The notes under the pieces are model-generated. The model ran no database searches and was not told where the DNA came from. It was given only the letters and a program-made list of their open reading frames with translations. From assembly GCA_038317345.1 (NCBI GenBank), contig JBBQBH010000005.1, forward strand, positions 1-64,000: 64,000 nucleotides of DNA. Direction: 5' to 3'. A program made the translations under genes and the position numbers. Source of the stretch: Mayfieldus sp038317345 (GTDB lineage Bacteria; Actinomycetota; Thermoleophilia; Solirubrobacterales; 70-9). Numbering within the stretch: the stretch's first letter is position 1; each line of letters opens with the position of its first letter. Positions 56,297-64,000 of the stretch are shown in pieces.

Positions 56297-57259
56297 ATGC
56301 ACCCAATCGCCGTGGAGGAGAGAACTGCCACGCCGGCCAGGGCGGGCGATCGATTCGAGGGCCTCGTGCTCGACTTCCTCGCCTACCTCGAGCTCGAGCG
56401 GGGGCTGTCGCGCAACACCCTTAACGCCTACCGCACCGACCTACTTCAGTACGGGACCTTTCTCGCCGGGAGGGGCGCCGATGCTCTCGCCGTCGGACCC
56501 ACCGACGTGTCTGAGTTCCTGGCTGAGCTTGCGACTGGGAACGGCAGGCCCCCCTGTTCGGCTTCGACCATCCACCGCAAGGCAGCCTGCCTGCGTTCCT
56601 TCTACAAGCACCTGCGGCGCGAGGAGCTGGTCACCGAGGACCCAACCGCGGCGCTGGTCGCCCCGCGCCGCTCGCGCAAGCTGCCCCACGTTCTCAACTA
56701 CTCCGAGGTCCAGCACCTGCTGGCCACGCCGCGCGGCAGCGAGCCAACCGCGCTGCGCGACCGCGCACTGCTCGAGGTGATGTACGCGTGCGGGTTGCGG
56801 GCGTCGGAGACGATCGGATTGGAGCTGTCGGAGATCGATCTGCGCCGTGGCTTTCTACGCGCGCATGGGAAGGGATCGAAGGAGCGGCTGGTTCCGCTGG
56901 GCACCAAGGCGGTGGCGGCTATCAACGCCTACCTGCGCGGCGGCCGGCCGAAGCTGGTCGGCGAGCGGCAGGAACCGAAGTTGTTCCTCAATTTCCGTGG
57001 TGGGCCGCTGACCCGGCAGGGCCTCTACAAGATCGTCCAGAAGCATGCGCGCGCGGCAGGGTTGGACGGGAAGATGAGCCCCCACACCCTGCGCCACAGC
57101 TTTGCCACTCACCTGCTCGCCGGTGGCTGCGACCTGCGGGCGGTGCAGGAGATGCTCGGACACGCCGACGTCTCGACCACCCAGATGTACACGCATCTGT
57201 CCGGTGAGCAGCTCAAAGAGGCTTACTTCCGGGCCCACCCGCGCGCCGTCGTTCGCTGA
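56297..57259 (+). CDS. xerD: Tyrosine recombinase XerD
   Basis: The 320-residue recombinase has the N-terminal SAM-like DNA-binding domain (FLAYLELERGLSRNTLNAYRTDL) and catalytic domain with Arg in YACGLRASE, Lys in GKGSKERLVPLG, His-x-x-Arg in HTLRHSFATHLL, His in LGHADVSTTQMYTH and the Tyr nucleophile at the end of that motif. It resolves chromosome dimers at dif with XerC. The order pyrG-NUDIX-xerD is the standard actinobacterial one, so it is not a mobile integrase. ATG 56297 is preferred over the longer frame from 56180, which lacks homology. Confidence 0.93.
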   Translation: MHPIAVEERTATPARAGDRFEGLVLDFLAYLELERGLSRNTLNAYRTDLLQYGTFLAGRGADALAVGPTDVSEFLAELATGNGRPPCSASTIHRKAACLRSFYKHLRREELVTEDPTAALVAPRRSRKLPHVLNYSEVQHLLATPRGSEPTALRDRALLEVMYACGLRASETIGLELSEIDLRRGFLRAHGKGSKERLVPLGTKAVAAINAYLRGGRPKLVGERQEPKLFLNFRGGPLTRQGLYKIVQKHARAAGLDGKMSPHTLRHSFATHLLAGGCDLRAVQEMLGHADVSTTQMYTHLSGEQLKEAYFRAHPRAVVR

Positions 57260-57303
57260 ACGCCGCCGTCTGATCGCGCTTCCGCCCTGATAGAACGGGT
57301 CCG

Positions 57304-57906
57304 GTGGGACGACGCTGGCTCGCCTTGCTCGCGATCCCCGCGCTGGCTGTCGCCAGTGCGGGGTGCGGCAACGAGCGCAACCACCCGACTGGGCTCGCAC
57401 AGCTCGGGGCGCCGGTGTCGCTGGTCAATTTCACTGCCCCCTCGGGTGACGTCAGCTTCGGGCGCCCGTCGACATGGAGCGTTGGCGGAGGCAATCTGCC
57501 CGAGATCGCGCAGATGTCCTCGGGCAGCGCCGTCGTCACCGTCTACGCTTATCCGCGCACCGACCTCTCGCTGAGCCAAGCTGGGGCCGAGGCCGCGCGC
57601 CAGCGTCTGCTGGCGTCGCTGCGGGAGCGAGCACCCTCGTTCGAGGTCCTGAGCAGCCGGGTGCGCGAAGTCGACGGAGCGCAGGCTGTGGAGATCATCG
57701 GCCGCGGGACGATCACCGGGCACCCGGTGATGACGAAGAGCGTCCACGTCTACAAGGGCGCCGCCGAGTACGTGATCGACGCCTACTCCCGCCCGAAGCT
57801 CTTCCGTCAGGCCGAGACCGAGGCCTTCAATCCGCTGCTCGCCACGATCCGCCTCGGTGGCTTCCCGGAGGGACCGGTCTCGGGCGGCACGAAGGCGCCG
57901 GGCTAG
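57304..57906 (+). CDS. Predicted lipoprotein, unknown function
   Basis: The 200-residue product has a signal peptide (RRWLALLAIPALAVA) and lipobox ASAGC followed by GNERN. The mature part has the LpqN/PsbP-like feel of actinobacterial lipoproteins: VNFTAPSGDVSFGRPSTWSV, VTVYAYPRTDLSLSQAGAEAAR and a C-terminal strand region with KSVHVYKGAAEYVIDAYS. The PsbP-like fold is a guess. GTG start. It lies 10 bases before mutM. Confidence 0.75.
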   Translation: MGRRWLALLAIPALAVASAGCGNERNHPTGLAQLGAPVSLVNFTAPSGDVSFGRPSTWSVGGGNLPEIAQMSSGSAVVTVYAYPRTDLSLSQAGAEAARQRLLASLRERAPSFEVLSSRVREVDGAQAVEIIGRGTITGHPVMTKSVHVYKGAAEYVIDAYSRPKLFRQAETEAFNPLLATIRLGGFPEGPVSGGTKAPG

Positions 57907-57916
57907 CGGACCCCTG

Positions 57917-58825
57917 ATGCCCGAGCTGCCGGAGGTCGAGACGATTCGGCGCCAGCTCGAGCCGGAGCTGCGCAATCGGCGGATCGAGCGGCTCGAGGTG
58001 CTCGACGCCCGCTGGACGCGTCCGGTCGACCCGCGCCGGGTCGAAGAACAGGTGAGTGGACGGAGAATCGAGTCGCTGCGCCGGCGTGGCAAGTACCTGC
58101 TGATGAACCTCGAAGGCGGCGTCACCCTGGTCATGCATCTGCGGATGACTGGAAACCTGCTGCTGGTCGACGAGAACGACCTGGTCGCCGCCGTCGATGA
58201 AAGCACCTTCGAACGCGGGGAGCGATATCTGCGCGCCCGCTTCTCGCTCGACGACGGACGCGAGCTGTGGTTCAGCGACGCACGTCGCTTTGGCGAGGCG
58301 TTCGTGCTGGCGACCGATCGCGTCGAGGAACGCTTCGCGGGCCGGGTGGGGATCGAGCCGTTCTCCGAGCAGTTCAGGGCCGACGCGATCGAGCGGATTG
58401 CGGCGGGCCGAACGGCGCCGCTGAAGTCGTTCCTGCTCAACCAGGCGGGAATCGCGGGGGTGGGGAACATCTACGCCGACGAGGCTTTGTGGAGGGCTGA
58501 GCTGCACCCGCTCTCTCCCGCCGGCTCGATGCGGCACGAGCATGCGGAGGCGCTGCGAGAAGGGGTGATCGACGCGCTTCAGACCGGCCTCGACGAAGGC
58601 GGGGCATCGGTCGACGACTACGTCGATGCGCGGGGAGAGCGCGGCTCGATGCAGGACGAGTTCATCGTCCACGGCCGCGAGGGCGAGATCTGCCCCCGCT
58701 GCGGGGACACGATTCGCCGCATCGTCGTCTCCGGGCGCTCGACCTACTTCTCCCCGGGCTGCCAGGTGCGGCTGCGGAGGCGGCCCCGACGCAGGCGCCG
58801 GAGCCGATCAGCGACTACTTCTTGA
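57917..58825 (+). CDS. mutM: Formamidopyrimidine-DNA glycosylase, altered zinc finger
   Basis: The 302-residue enzyme removes oxidised purines such as 8-oxoguanine. It begins PELPEVETIRRQLEP with catalytic Pro and Glu, has the Lys in RRGKYLLM, HLRMTGNLLL, and the helix-two-turn-helix GIAGVGNIYADEALW. The C-terminal zinc finger should read C-x2-C ... C-x2-C; here the first pair is CPRCG, but the second is YFSPGCQ, with Ser (TCC) in place of Cys (TGC). A basic tail follows. The missing ligand may weaken zinc binding. The 3' end overlaps the convergent gene by 11 bases. Confidence 0.92.
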   Translation: MPELPEVETIRRQLEPELRNRRIERLEVLDARWTRPVDPRRVEEQVSGRRIESLRRRGKYLLMNLEGGVTLVMHLRMTGNLLLVDENDLVAAVDESTFERGERYLRARFSLDDGRELWFSDARRFGEAFVLATDRVEERFAGRVGIEPFSEQFRADAIERIAAGRTAPLKSFLLNQAGIAGVGNIYADEALWRAELHPLSPAGSMRHEHAEALREGVIDALQTGLDEGGASVDDYVDARGERGSMQDEFIVHGREGEICPRCGDTIRRIVVSGRSTYFSPGCQVRLRRRPRRRRRSRSATTS

Positions 58826-59987
58826 GCTTCAGCTTGAAGGTCTTGTGGGCCCCGTTTCTGCTGTTTCGCACCTTGGCCTTGACCTTCAGCTTGCCCTTCT
58901 TGAGCAGTGCCTTCTTCGCTTTGCCCTTCAGCTTCACCTTGATCGTGGCGGTCTGAGTGGGCGCGACCGAGTACTTCTTCTTGCCGATCTTCTTATTGCG
59001 CGAGATCGTCGCTTCACGGCCGAGCGTGTTGGGGCTGGCCAGGAGCTGCACGATGCCGTCGCAGTTGATCGTCGCAGCGACCGGGAGCTGGCAGGTGATC
59101 GGAATCAGGATTTTGCCGTTCTTGTACTTGGCCGACTTCGGGAGGTCGACGCCGACCGCGCCGGAGAAGATGTCGGGCGGCTGGCACTTGATCGGCGCAT
59201 CGTTGGTGAGACGGAGGTTGTCGACGAACACGGCCGAGTCGTAGATGTGGTCGCTGGCGTCGAATATCGACAGGTAGAGGGTGTGGGCGCCAGGAGTCAC
59301 GGGTGTCTTCGTCGTCACTAGCGCCGATGCCGCGTCGTAGGTCGTCCCGGCCGCGTTCGACGGAGAGACCGCCGTCGGGCCGATGCTGTTGATCGAGATC
59401 TGCGTGCCCCGCGCCGCGAAGTCGAGTGGCGCGGTGCTCGTCTGGCCCGAAGCGCTCCAGTTCGAGGTGTCAAGCTCAGCCATGAAGCGGTCGTTGAAGG
59501 ATGAGCCGACGAACTCCGGGAATTCCTCCGAGAAAAACCGGTAGTCGAAGTTCAGGCAGTTGCTCTGCTGGGGAACGTTGAAGCCCAGGCTCAGAGTGGT
59601 CGGATCGTTGGCGTCGCCGCGGGCGGGCGGGTTGTAGCCGCGGCTCAGCCCAGCGTTCTCCGAGTCGTTCGGGGCGGCGGCCAGCGCAACGTCCCCGGTG
59701 GTGAGGATCGTGAAGGTGCTGCCGTTGGTCGGGAATCCGGCCAGCGGCGAATCGGAGGTGCCGTTGACGAAGGGCGGGGATGGGTCGGGCGAGACGTCCA
59801 GGCTTGCCGACGGAATCGCGAAGCTGGACATTGCATTGGCGAGGGTGCCGGCGTCGTTGGTGCCGGTAATTGCGGCTCCGGCCGGCGCGGCGGCGACCGC
59901 CGCGAATGCCGTGCACGCCGCCAGCAGGGTGCCGACTCGGCGAATTCGCTTCGCGACTTCTGGACCTGGACGCGGACCGGACCTCAT
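58815..59987 (-). CDS. Secreted choice-of-anchor L domain protein
   Basis: The 390-residue protein has a signal peptide (LLAACTAFAAVAAAPAGA) and then a choice-of-anchor-L domain: AGTLANAM, ILTTGDVALAAAPN, YDYRFFSEEFPEFVG-like FDYRFFSEEFPEFVGSSFND and VFVDNLRLTND. A C-terminal beta domain is extremely Lys-rich (KGKAKKALLKKGKLKVKAKV), which may bind acidic wall polymers. Related proteins are cell-surface or sorted in other phyla; no sorting signal is evident here. An SD-like AAAGGGGGA precedes the ATG. Confidence 0.8.
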   Translation of the reverse strand: MRSGPRPGPEVAKRIRRVGTLLAACTAFAAVAAAPAGAAITGTNDAGTLANAMSSFAIPSASLDVSPDPSPPFVNGTSDSPLAGFPTNGSTFTILTTGDVALAAAPNDSENAGLSRGYNPPARGDANDPTTLSLGFNVPQQSNCLNFDYRFFSEEFPEFVGSSFNDRFMAELDTSNWSASGQTSTAPLDFAARGTQISINSIGPTAVSPSNAAGTTYDAASALVTTKTPVTPGAHTLYLSIFDASDHIYDSAVFVDNLRLTNDAPIKCQPPDIFSGAVGVDLPKSAKYKNGKILIPITCQLPVAATINCDGIVQLLASPNTLGREATISRNKKIGKKKYSVAPTQTATIKVKLKGKAKKALLKKGKLKVKAKVRNSRNGAHKTFKLKLKK

Positions 59988-60088
59988 CTGGATCCCCCTT
60001 TCATCGACTGACTCCCCGCTTCGCTGATCTCACGCTACCTCCGCGTGGGTGCCGAATGCAAGCGGATTGGACGGGCTTCGCATTCGCA

Positions 60089-60094
60089 TACTGT
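60089..60094 (+). promoter_or_regulatory. -10 element of the P1 peptidase, deciding its start
   Basis: TACTGT ends 6 bases before the GTG at 60101. No comparable element precedes the ATG at 60056, so the GTG is preferred. Confidence 0.5.
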
Positions 60095-60100
60095 CCCTGC

Positions 60101-61027
60101 GTGCTCCCTGTCCCTGAAGGCTTCTCGGTCGGCCACTGGACCGACGCCGAGGCGCGCACCGGGTGCACGGTGGTGATCGCGCCGCCCGGGAGCCATGGTG
60201 GCGTCGACGTGCGCGGCGGCGGACCGGGCACCCGCGAGACCGACGTCGTGGGACCGATGGCCGGCGACCATGAGGTGACCGCCGTCGTGCTCGCCGGGCG
60301 CAGCGCCTTCGGCCTTGCCGCAGCGGATGGGGCGGCGCGTTGGCTGGAGCAGCACGGTCGCGGATATCCGACCCCCGGGGGGCTGGTACCGATCGTCCCG
60401 GCTGCGGTGGTCTATGACCTGATCGAGGGCGACCCCTCGGTGCGGCCTGGGCCCGACCAGGGCTACGCGGCCTGTGAGGTAGCTGCTGGAGGCGTTCCCG
60501 ATCGTGGACTGGTCGGTGCCGGCACCGGCACCGCAGTCGCGAAGCTTTTCGGGCGCGAGCGCGCCACCGTGGCTGGCATCGGCTACACGGCCGCTCAGAG
60601 CGGCCGCGGGGAGACGGTCGCCGCGCTGGCGGTTGCGAACGGGTTCGGCGACGTGGTCGCGGAGAACGGGAAGGTGCTCGCCGGCCCGCGCGGCGACGAC
60701 GGTGCGATGCGATCGACGGCCGAGGAGATCGCCGCTATGGAGGGTTCGCCGGACTGGACCCGGCTCGCGGAGCGAAACACGACGCTTGTCTGCCTGATGA
60801 CCGACGCGCCGCTCACACCGCCGGGCTGCACCCGCGTCGCCCGGATGGCGAGCGGCGGGGTCGCCCGGGCTGTCAACCCGACCTTCTCCGACGTCGACGG
60901 CGACGTCGTCTTCTGCCTCGCCTCGGGACGGGGTGAGCCGGATCGATTCACGTCCATTTCGGTGGGGACGATCGCGGCCACCGTCACGGCGGCGGCGATT
61001 CGCGACGCCGTTCGCTCGGCCGCCTAA
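60101..61027 (+). CDS. P1 family peptidase (DmpA/peptidase S58)
   Basis: The 308-residue protein is an Ntn-type autoprocessing aminopeptidase relative. Landmarks are EGFSVGHWTDAEARTGCTVVIAPPG, VVLAGRSAFGLAAADGAARWLE, GLVGAGTGTAVAKLFG and the processing-site region ERNTTLVCLMTDAPLT, with the nucleophile expected at the Thr in NTTL. DmpA enzymes cleave D- or beta-amino-acyl peptides. The GTG start at 60101 is chosen over ATG 60056 because of the TACTGT element and the family's usual N-terminus. Confidence 0.87.
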   Translation: MLPVPEGFSVGHWTDAEARTGCTVVIAPPGSHGGVDVRGGGPGTRETDVVGPMAGDHEVTAVVLAGRSAFGLAAADGAARWLEQHGRGYPTPGGLVPIVPAAVVYDLIEGDPSVRPGPDQGYAACEVAAGGVPDRGLVGAGTGTAVAKLFGRERATVAGIGYTAAQSGRGETVAALAVANGFGDVVAENGKVLAGPRGDDGAMRSTAEEIAAMEGSPDWTRLAERNTTLVCLMTDAPLTPPGCTRVARMASGGVARAVNPTFSDVDGDVVFCLASGRGEPDRFTSISVGTIAATVTAAAIRDAVRSAA

Positions 61028-61100
61028 CTCGTTTTCCGAGCCCTCATAAGGGCCGGTGCGGCCGCTGGTCGCGCATTGCCGTCCGGCGGCGGCGAGATCG

Positions 61101-61106
61101 TAGATT
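61101..61106 (+). promoter_or_regulatory. -10 element of recO
   Basis: TAGATT ends 5 bases before the recO ATG at 61112. Confidence 0.4.
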
Positions 61107-61111
61107 GGTTA

Positions 61112-61831
61112 ATGGCTGGCAAATTCAAGACCGAGGCCGTGGTCCTGCGCAGCATCCGCTTCGGCGAGGCGGACAGGATTCTCCACCTCTACAGCGCCCA
61201 GCACGGGCGAATCGGAGCGATCGCCAAGGGCTCGCGCCGACCGCGCTCGCGGTTTGGAGGGCGGCTGGAGCCGTTCTTCCGCCTCGACCTGGTGCTGCAC
61301 GAGGGTCGGGGCGAGCTGGCAACGGTCACCGGCGCCGCCACGGTGAATGGCTATCCGCGGCTGCGGGAGAGCTCGGCGACGCTGGGCGCCGCGGCGCGGG
61401 CCTGCGACGCGGTGCTGCGGTTGCTCGATGCGGCAGAGCCCAACACGGCCGCCTACAACCTGCTCTGTCGCTACCTCGCGATGCTCGACGAGCGCGGCGG
61501 AGACCGGGCCGGCCTCGCGGAGGCGCTCGCCTTCCGGCTGAAGCTGGCGTTGGCGGCCGGCTTCTCCCCCGAGCTCGGCTCCTGCGCGCGCTGCGGCGAG
61601 GCGGAGCACCTGACCGGCTTCTCGGGCGCCGCAGGCGGGGTGGTGTGCTCAAGCTGTGAGGGCGGCGGGTTTGAGTTTTCGCCCGAGGCGCACTCGTTCA
61701 TGGTCGAGGGCCTGGCCCGGCCCCTTGCCGAGGCACCGCCGGCCGGCGCGGTGGCGCTGCGCCAGGCGGAGCGAGCGGTCTCCGAGACCCTCGAGCACCA
61801 CGCGCACGTGCGGCTGCGCGCCGCCGCCTAG
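61112..61831 (+). CDS. recO: DNA repair protein RecO
   Basis: The 239-residue RecFOR-pathway protein has an N-terminal OB fold (KTEAVVLRSIRFGEADRILHLYSAQHGRIGAIAKGSRRPRSRFGG in the usual layout, cited here as the OB region at residues 4-50), a helical middle, and a zinc finger CARCGE ... CSSCEG with all four cysteines. It loads RecA on SSB-coated DNA. Start ATG 61112 follows TAGATT. Its stop lies 27 bases before dgt. Confidence 0.93.
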   Translation: MAGKFKTEAVVLRSIRFGEADRILHLYSAQHGRIGAIAKGSRRPRSRFGGRLEPFFRLDLVLHEGRGELATVTGAATVNGYPRLRESSATLGAAARACDAVLRLLDAAEPNTAAYNLLCRYLAMLDERGGDRAGLAEALAFRLKLALAAGFSPELGSCARCGEAEHLTGFSGAAGGVVCSSCEGGGFEFSPEAHSFMVEGLARPLAEAPPAGAVALRQAERAVSETLEHHAHVRLRAAA

Positions 61832-61847
61832 AATCGCGGCAAGGAGG
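61829..61847 (+). promoter_or_regulatory. -10 element on the recO stop plus Shine-Dalgarno of dgt
   Basis: TAGAAT (61829-61834) starts with the recO TAG stop. AAGGAGG (61841-61847) follows and lies 11 bases before the TTG at 61859. Unlike the leaderless cases, this gives a short leader with a strong ribosome binding site, explaining the use of TTG. Confidence 0.5.
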
Positions 61848-61858
61848 ACCTGACCGAC

Positions 61859-62872
61859 TTGCCGACCACCACCAGATCGCTGCAGGAGCGCGTCGAAGCG
61901 TGGGAGGCCGAGTTCCTCGTCGAGGGGGCGACGCGTTCCTATCCGGCGATCAGGGGCATCGATGAGGCGGACAGCCCGCTGCGGACGCCGTTTCAGCGCG
62001 ACCGCGATCGGATCGTGCACTCGAAGGCGTTTCGCCGCCTCAAGCATAAGACCCAGGTCTTCATCGCCCCGGAGGGCGACCACTACCGGACCCGGCTCAC
62101 GCACACGCTGGAGGCGTCGGGGATCTCGCGCACGGTTGCCAGGGCGCTGGGCCTCAACGAGGACCTCACCGAGGCGATCGGGCTCGGTCACGACCTCGGG
62201 CATCCGCCTTTCGGGCATATCGGCGAAGAGGCGTTGGACGAGGCGCTGCGCGAGCGCTGCGGCTCCGGCTTCAAGCACAACCTTCACTCGCTGCGGACCG
62301 TCGACGTGCTGGAGCGCGACGGGCAGGGGCTGAACCTCACCGAGCAGGTCCGCGACGGCATCCTCAACCACACCGGCCCCGAGAAGCCGGCGACGCTGGA
62401 GGGGCGGATCGTGCGCCTCGTCGATCGCGTCGCCTACATAAACCACGACATCGACGACGCCCTGCGGGCGGGGATATTGGATCCATCCGATCTCCCGAGC
62501 GAGGAGATCGAGCTGCTCGGGCCGACCGGGGCGAAGCGGATCGACACCTTGGTTGGGGACCTCGTCGAACGCTCGGAGGCCTGCGGCGACATCGTGCAGA
62601 GCGAGGAGGTCGGTGGGGCGATGCTGCGGCTTCGCAAGTTCATGTTCGACCGCGTTTACCTGGGGCCCGAGGCCCGGCGCGAGGTCGAACGGGTCCAGCG
62701 GACGTTGCGGGGGCTGTTCGATCACTACATGGACGACCCCGATGAGGTCCCTGTGCTGGACCCCAATGCGGACCTTTGCCAGCGGGTGACCGACTATGTC
62801 GCTGGAATGACCGACCGCTTCTGCATCTCGCAGTTCCGCGAGCTCGCGATCCCCGAAGAGGCACACTTCTAG
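61859..62872 (+). CDS. dgt: Deoxyguanosinetriphosphate triphosphohydrolase-like protein
   Basis: The 337-residue HD-domain enzyme removes triphosphate from dNTPs. It shows SPLRTPFQRDRDRIVHSKAFRRLKHKTQVF in the family's N-terminus (residues about 38-68), metal-binding RLTHTLEASGI and LGHDLGHPPFGHIGEEAL, KHNLHSLR and RVAYINHDIDDAL. Length matches the dGTPase type-2 family. The TTG start follows a strong SD. It lies 2 bases upstream of dnaG, a conserved actinobacterial pair. Confidence 0.93.
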   Translation: MPTTTRSLQERVEAWEAEFLVEGATRSYPAIRGIDEADSPLRTPFQRDRDRIVHSKAFRRLKHKTQVFIAPEGDHYRTRLTHTLEASGISRTVARALGLNEDLTEAIGLGHDLGHPPFGHIGEEALDEALRERCGSGFKHNLHSLRTVDVLERDGQGLNLTEQVRDGILNHTGPEKPATLEGRIVRLVDRVAYINHDIDDALRAGILDPSDLPSEEIELLGPTGAKRIDTLVGDLVERSEACGDIVQSEEVGGAMLRLRKFMFDRVYLGPEARREVERVQRTLRGLFDHYMDDPDEVPVLDPNADLCQRVTDYVAGMTDRFCISQFRELAIPEEAHF

Positions 62873-62874
62873 CC

Positions 62875-64000
62875 ATGGCGCTGATCTCCGATCAGAGCAA
62901 AGAGCGGGTCCGCCAGGCGGCGGACATGATCGAGATCGTCAACCAGCACACCGATCTGCGCCAGCGCGGCGGCAGCTGGTGGGGCCTGTGTCCGTTCCAC
63001 GAGGAGCGCACGCCGTCGTTCAAAGTCAACCCGACCGAGAAGGTCTATTACTGCTTCGGCTGCGAGGCGTCCGGCGATCTGTTCCGCTTCGTCCAGGAGA
63101 AAGAGGGCGTCGATTTCCCCGAGGCGGTCGAGCTGCTGGGGGAGCGTTACGGGGTCGAGCTGGAGCGCGAGGACGAGGATCCGCGCAAGGAGGCCGCCCG
63201 GCAGCGCCGCGAGCGACTGCGCCAGCTGCTGGGGCGCGCGGCCGCTTTTTACGCCAGCTACCTCTGGGAGTCGAAGGAGGCGGGCAAGGCGCGGGACTAC
63301 CTTCAGGGGCGCGGGCTCGGCGAGGAGGTATTGCGCGATTTCGGGATCGGCTACGCGCCGAGCGCCTGGGACCAGATCTTGACCCGTGGGCAGAGGGCCG
63401 GCTTCAGCATCGACGAGTTGCGGGCGACCGGTCTCGTGCAGCAGGGGCGGGGCGGGGGCGTCTACGACCGCTTCCGCGAGCGGATCGTCTTCCCCGTGCG
63501 CGACACGCGCGGCCGGGTGGTCGGATTCGGGGCGCGGGCGATGCGCTCCGAGCAGGGCGCCAAATACGTGAACTCGGCCGAAGGTGAGCTCTACCGTAAG
63601 AGCGAGACTCTTTACGGGATCGATCGTGCCCGAGGCGCGATCGTCAAGGCCGGACGCGCGGTCGTGGTGGAGGGCTACACGGATGTGCTCGCCATGCACC
63701 AGGCGGGCATCGGGGAGGCGGTGGGCGTGATGGGCACCGCAATCACCGAGGAGCAGGTCGGAATGTTGTCCCAGCAGACACGCGAGGTGGTGCTGGCGCT
63801 GGACGCCGACCGGGCCGGTCAGGAGGCGATGCTGCGCGCCCAGCGCAAGGCCGAGGGGCGGGATATGAGGCTCAGGGTGGCCGCGATGCCGGAGGGCGAG
63901 GACCCGGCGCAGATGATGGCCGAGGAGGGGGGAGCCGAGAGATTCAGGGAGCTGGTCGGGACCGCCGTGGAGCTGCCCGAGTTCCAGGTCGGGTTGGTGC
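62875..64000 (+). CDS. dnaG: DNA primase, 5' part (runs off the window)
   Basis: The first 375 residues of primase are present; the frame is open to the window end. The N-terminal CHC2 zinc-binding domain has CPFHEERTPSF and YYCFGC around residues 40-65. The catalytic core follows, with FRERIVFPVRDTRGRVVGFGAR, YGIDRARG, and TOPRIM motifs VVVEGYTDVLAM and LALDADRAGQEA. It lays RNA primers at replication forks. ATG 62875 is 2 bases after dgt. The C-terminal DnaB-interacting domain lies outside. Confidence 0.96.
   Translation, partial: MALISDQSKERVRQAADMIEIVNQHTDLRQRGGSWWGLCPFHEERTPSFKVNPTEKVYYCFGCEASGDLFRFVQEKEGVDFPEAVELLGERYGVELEREDEDPRKEAARQRRERLRQLLGRAAAFYASYLWESKEAGKARDYLQGRGLGEEVLRDFGIGYAPSAWDQILTRGQRAGFSIDELRATGLVQQGRGGGVYDRFRERIVFPVRDTRGRVVGFGARAMRSEQGAKYVNSAEGELYRKSETLYGIDRARGAIVKAGRAVVVEGYTDVLAMHQAGIGEAVGVMGTAITEEQVGMLSQQTREVVLALDADRAGQEAMLRAQRKAEGRDMRLRVAAMPEGEDPAQMMAEEGGAERFRELVGTAVELPEFQVGLV

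Noticed and set aside
56297..57259. Mobile-element integrase
   Set aside because: The conserved order pyrG-NUDIX-recombinase, normal composition and the absence of att-like repeats point to housekeeping XerD.
1..64000. CRISPR arrays, tRNA or rRNA genes, insertion sequences, phage genes
   Set aside because: Reading both strands showed no regularly spaced repeat array, no tRNA T-loop pattern in the gaps and no transposase or phage structural motifs. A tRNAscan, Infernal or ISfinder run would settle this.

Overview
The window is a high-GC actinobacterial chromosome segment, most likely from the deep-branching class Thermoleophilia (Solirubrobacterales/Gaiellales type). The evidence is strong G/C bias at codon third positions, many GTG and TTG starts, TTGA and ATGA stop/start overlaps, and two long gene orders that (from memory) match Mycobacterium tuberculosis, with added genes such as SteA/SteB and mannosyltransferase relatives. 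No tRNA, rRNA, CRISPR array or insertion sequence was recognised.

Layout. 1-24.8 kb is mainly conserved housekeeping: glyoxalase-II-like hydrolase, hisS, aspS, mnmA, alaS, ruvX, mltG, aroE, a DegP-like protease, aroC, a fused aroKB, aroQ, pepQ, efp, nusB, xseB-like, a prenyl synthase and dxs. These supply aminoacyl-tRNAs, tRNA thiolation, chorismate and isoprenoid precursors. Interspersed are a DUF5946 protein, a peroxiredoxin, an EamA exporter, a 50-residue secreted histidine-rich peptide and an LtrA membrane protein.

24.8-43.3 kb is an accessory and eroding stretch. It holds a frameshifted RTX-type protein, an SDR, an encapsulated-ferritin homologue with no shell gene beside it, a DHFR-like reductase, ExoD, two truncated genes joined end to end, a four-gene ABC export operon, a decayed phosphoesterase, a GT-C mannosyltransferase-like protein, a two-component system, a two-TM channel, and four gene fragments packed into about 1.2 kb. 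Two copies of a hairpin-plus-tail repeat lie here.

43.3-64 kb returns to housekeeping order: tlyA, nadK, an MFS exporter, recN, steA, steB, a MraY/WecA-like transferase, pyrG, a broken SnoaL gene, an M20 peptidase, DUF3866, a NUDIX hydrolase, xerD, a lipoprotein, mutM, a choice-of-anchor-L protein, a P1 peptidase, recO, dgt and the start of dnaG.

Regulation. A TANNNT -10-like hexamer sits 5-9 bases before many start codons, implying widespread leaderless transcription. In two divergent pairs one 7-base palindromic element (TACCCTA or TAGCCTA) can serve as the -10 for both strands. In four places the upstream gene's TAG stop codon forms the first half of the next gene's -10. These promoter calls, the IscU-like/MnmA fusion, the orphan ferritin, the His-rich peptide and the decayed two-component region are the most unusual things seen.
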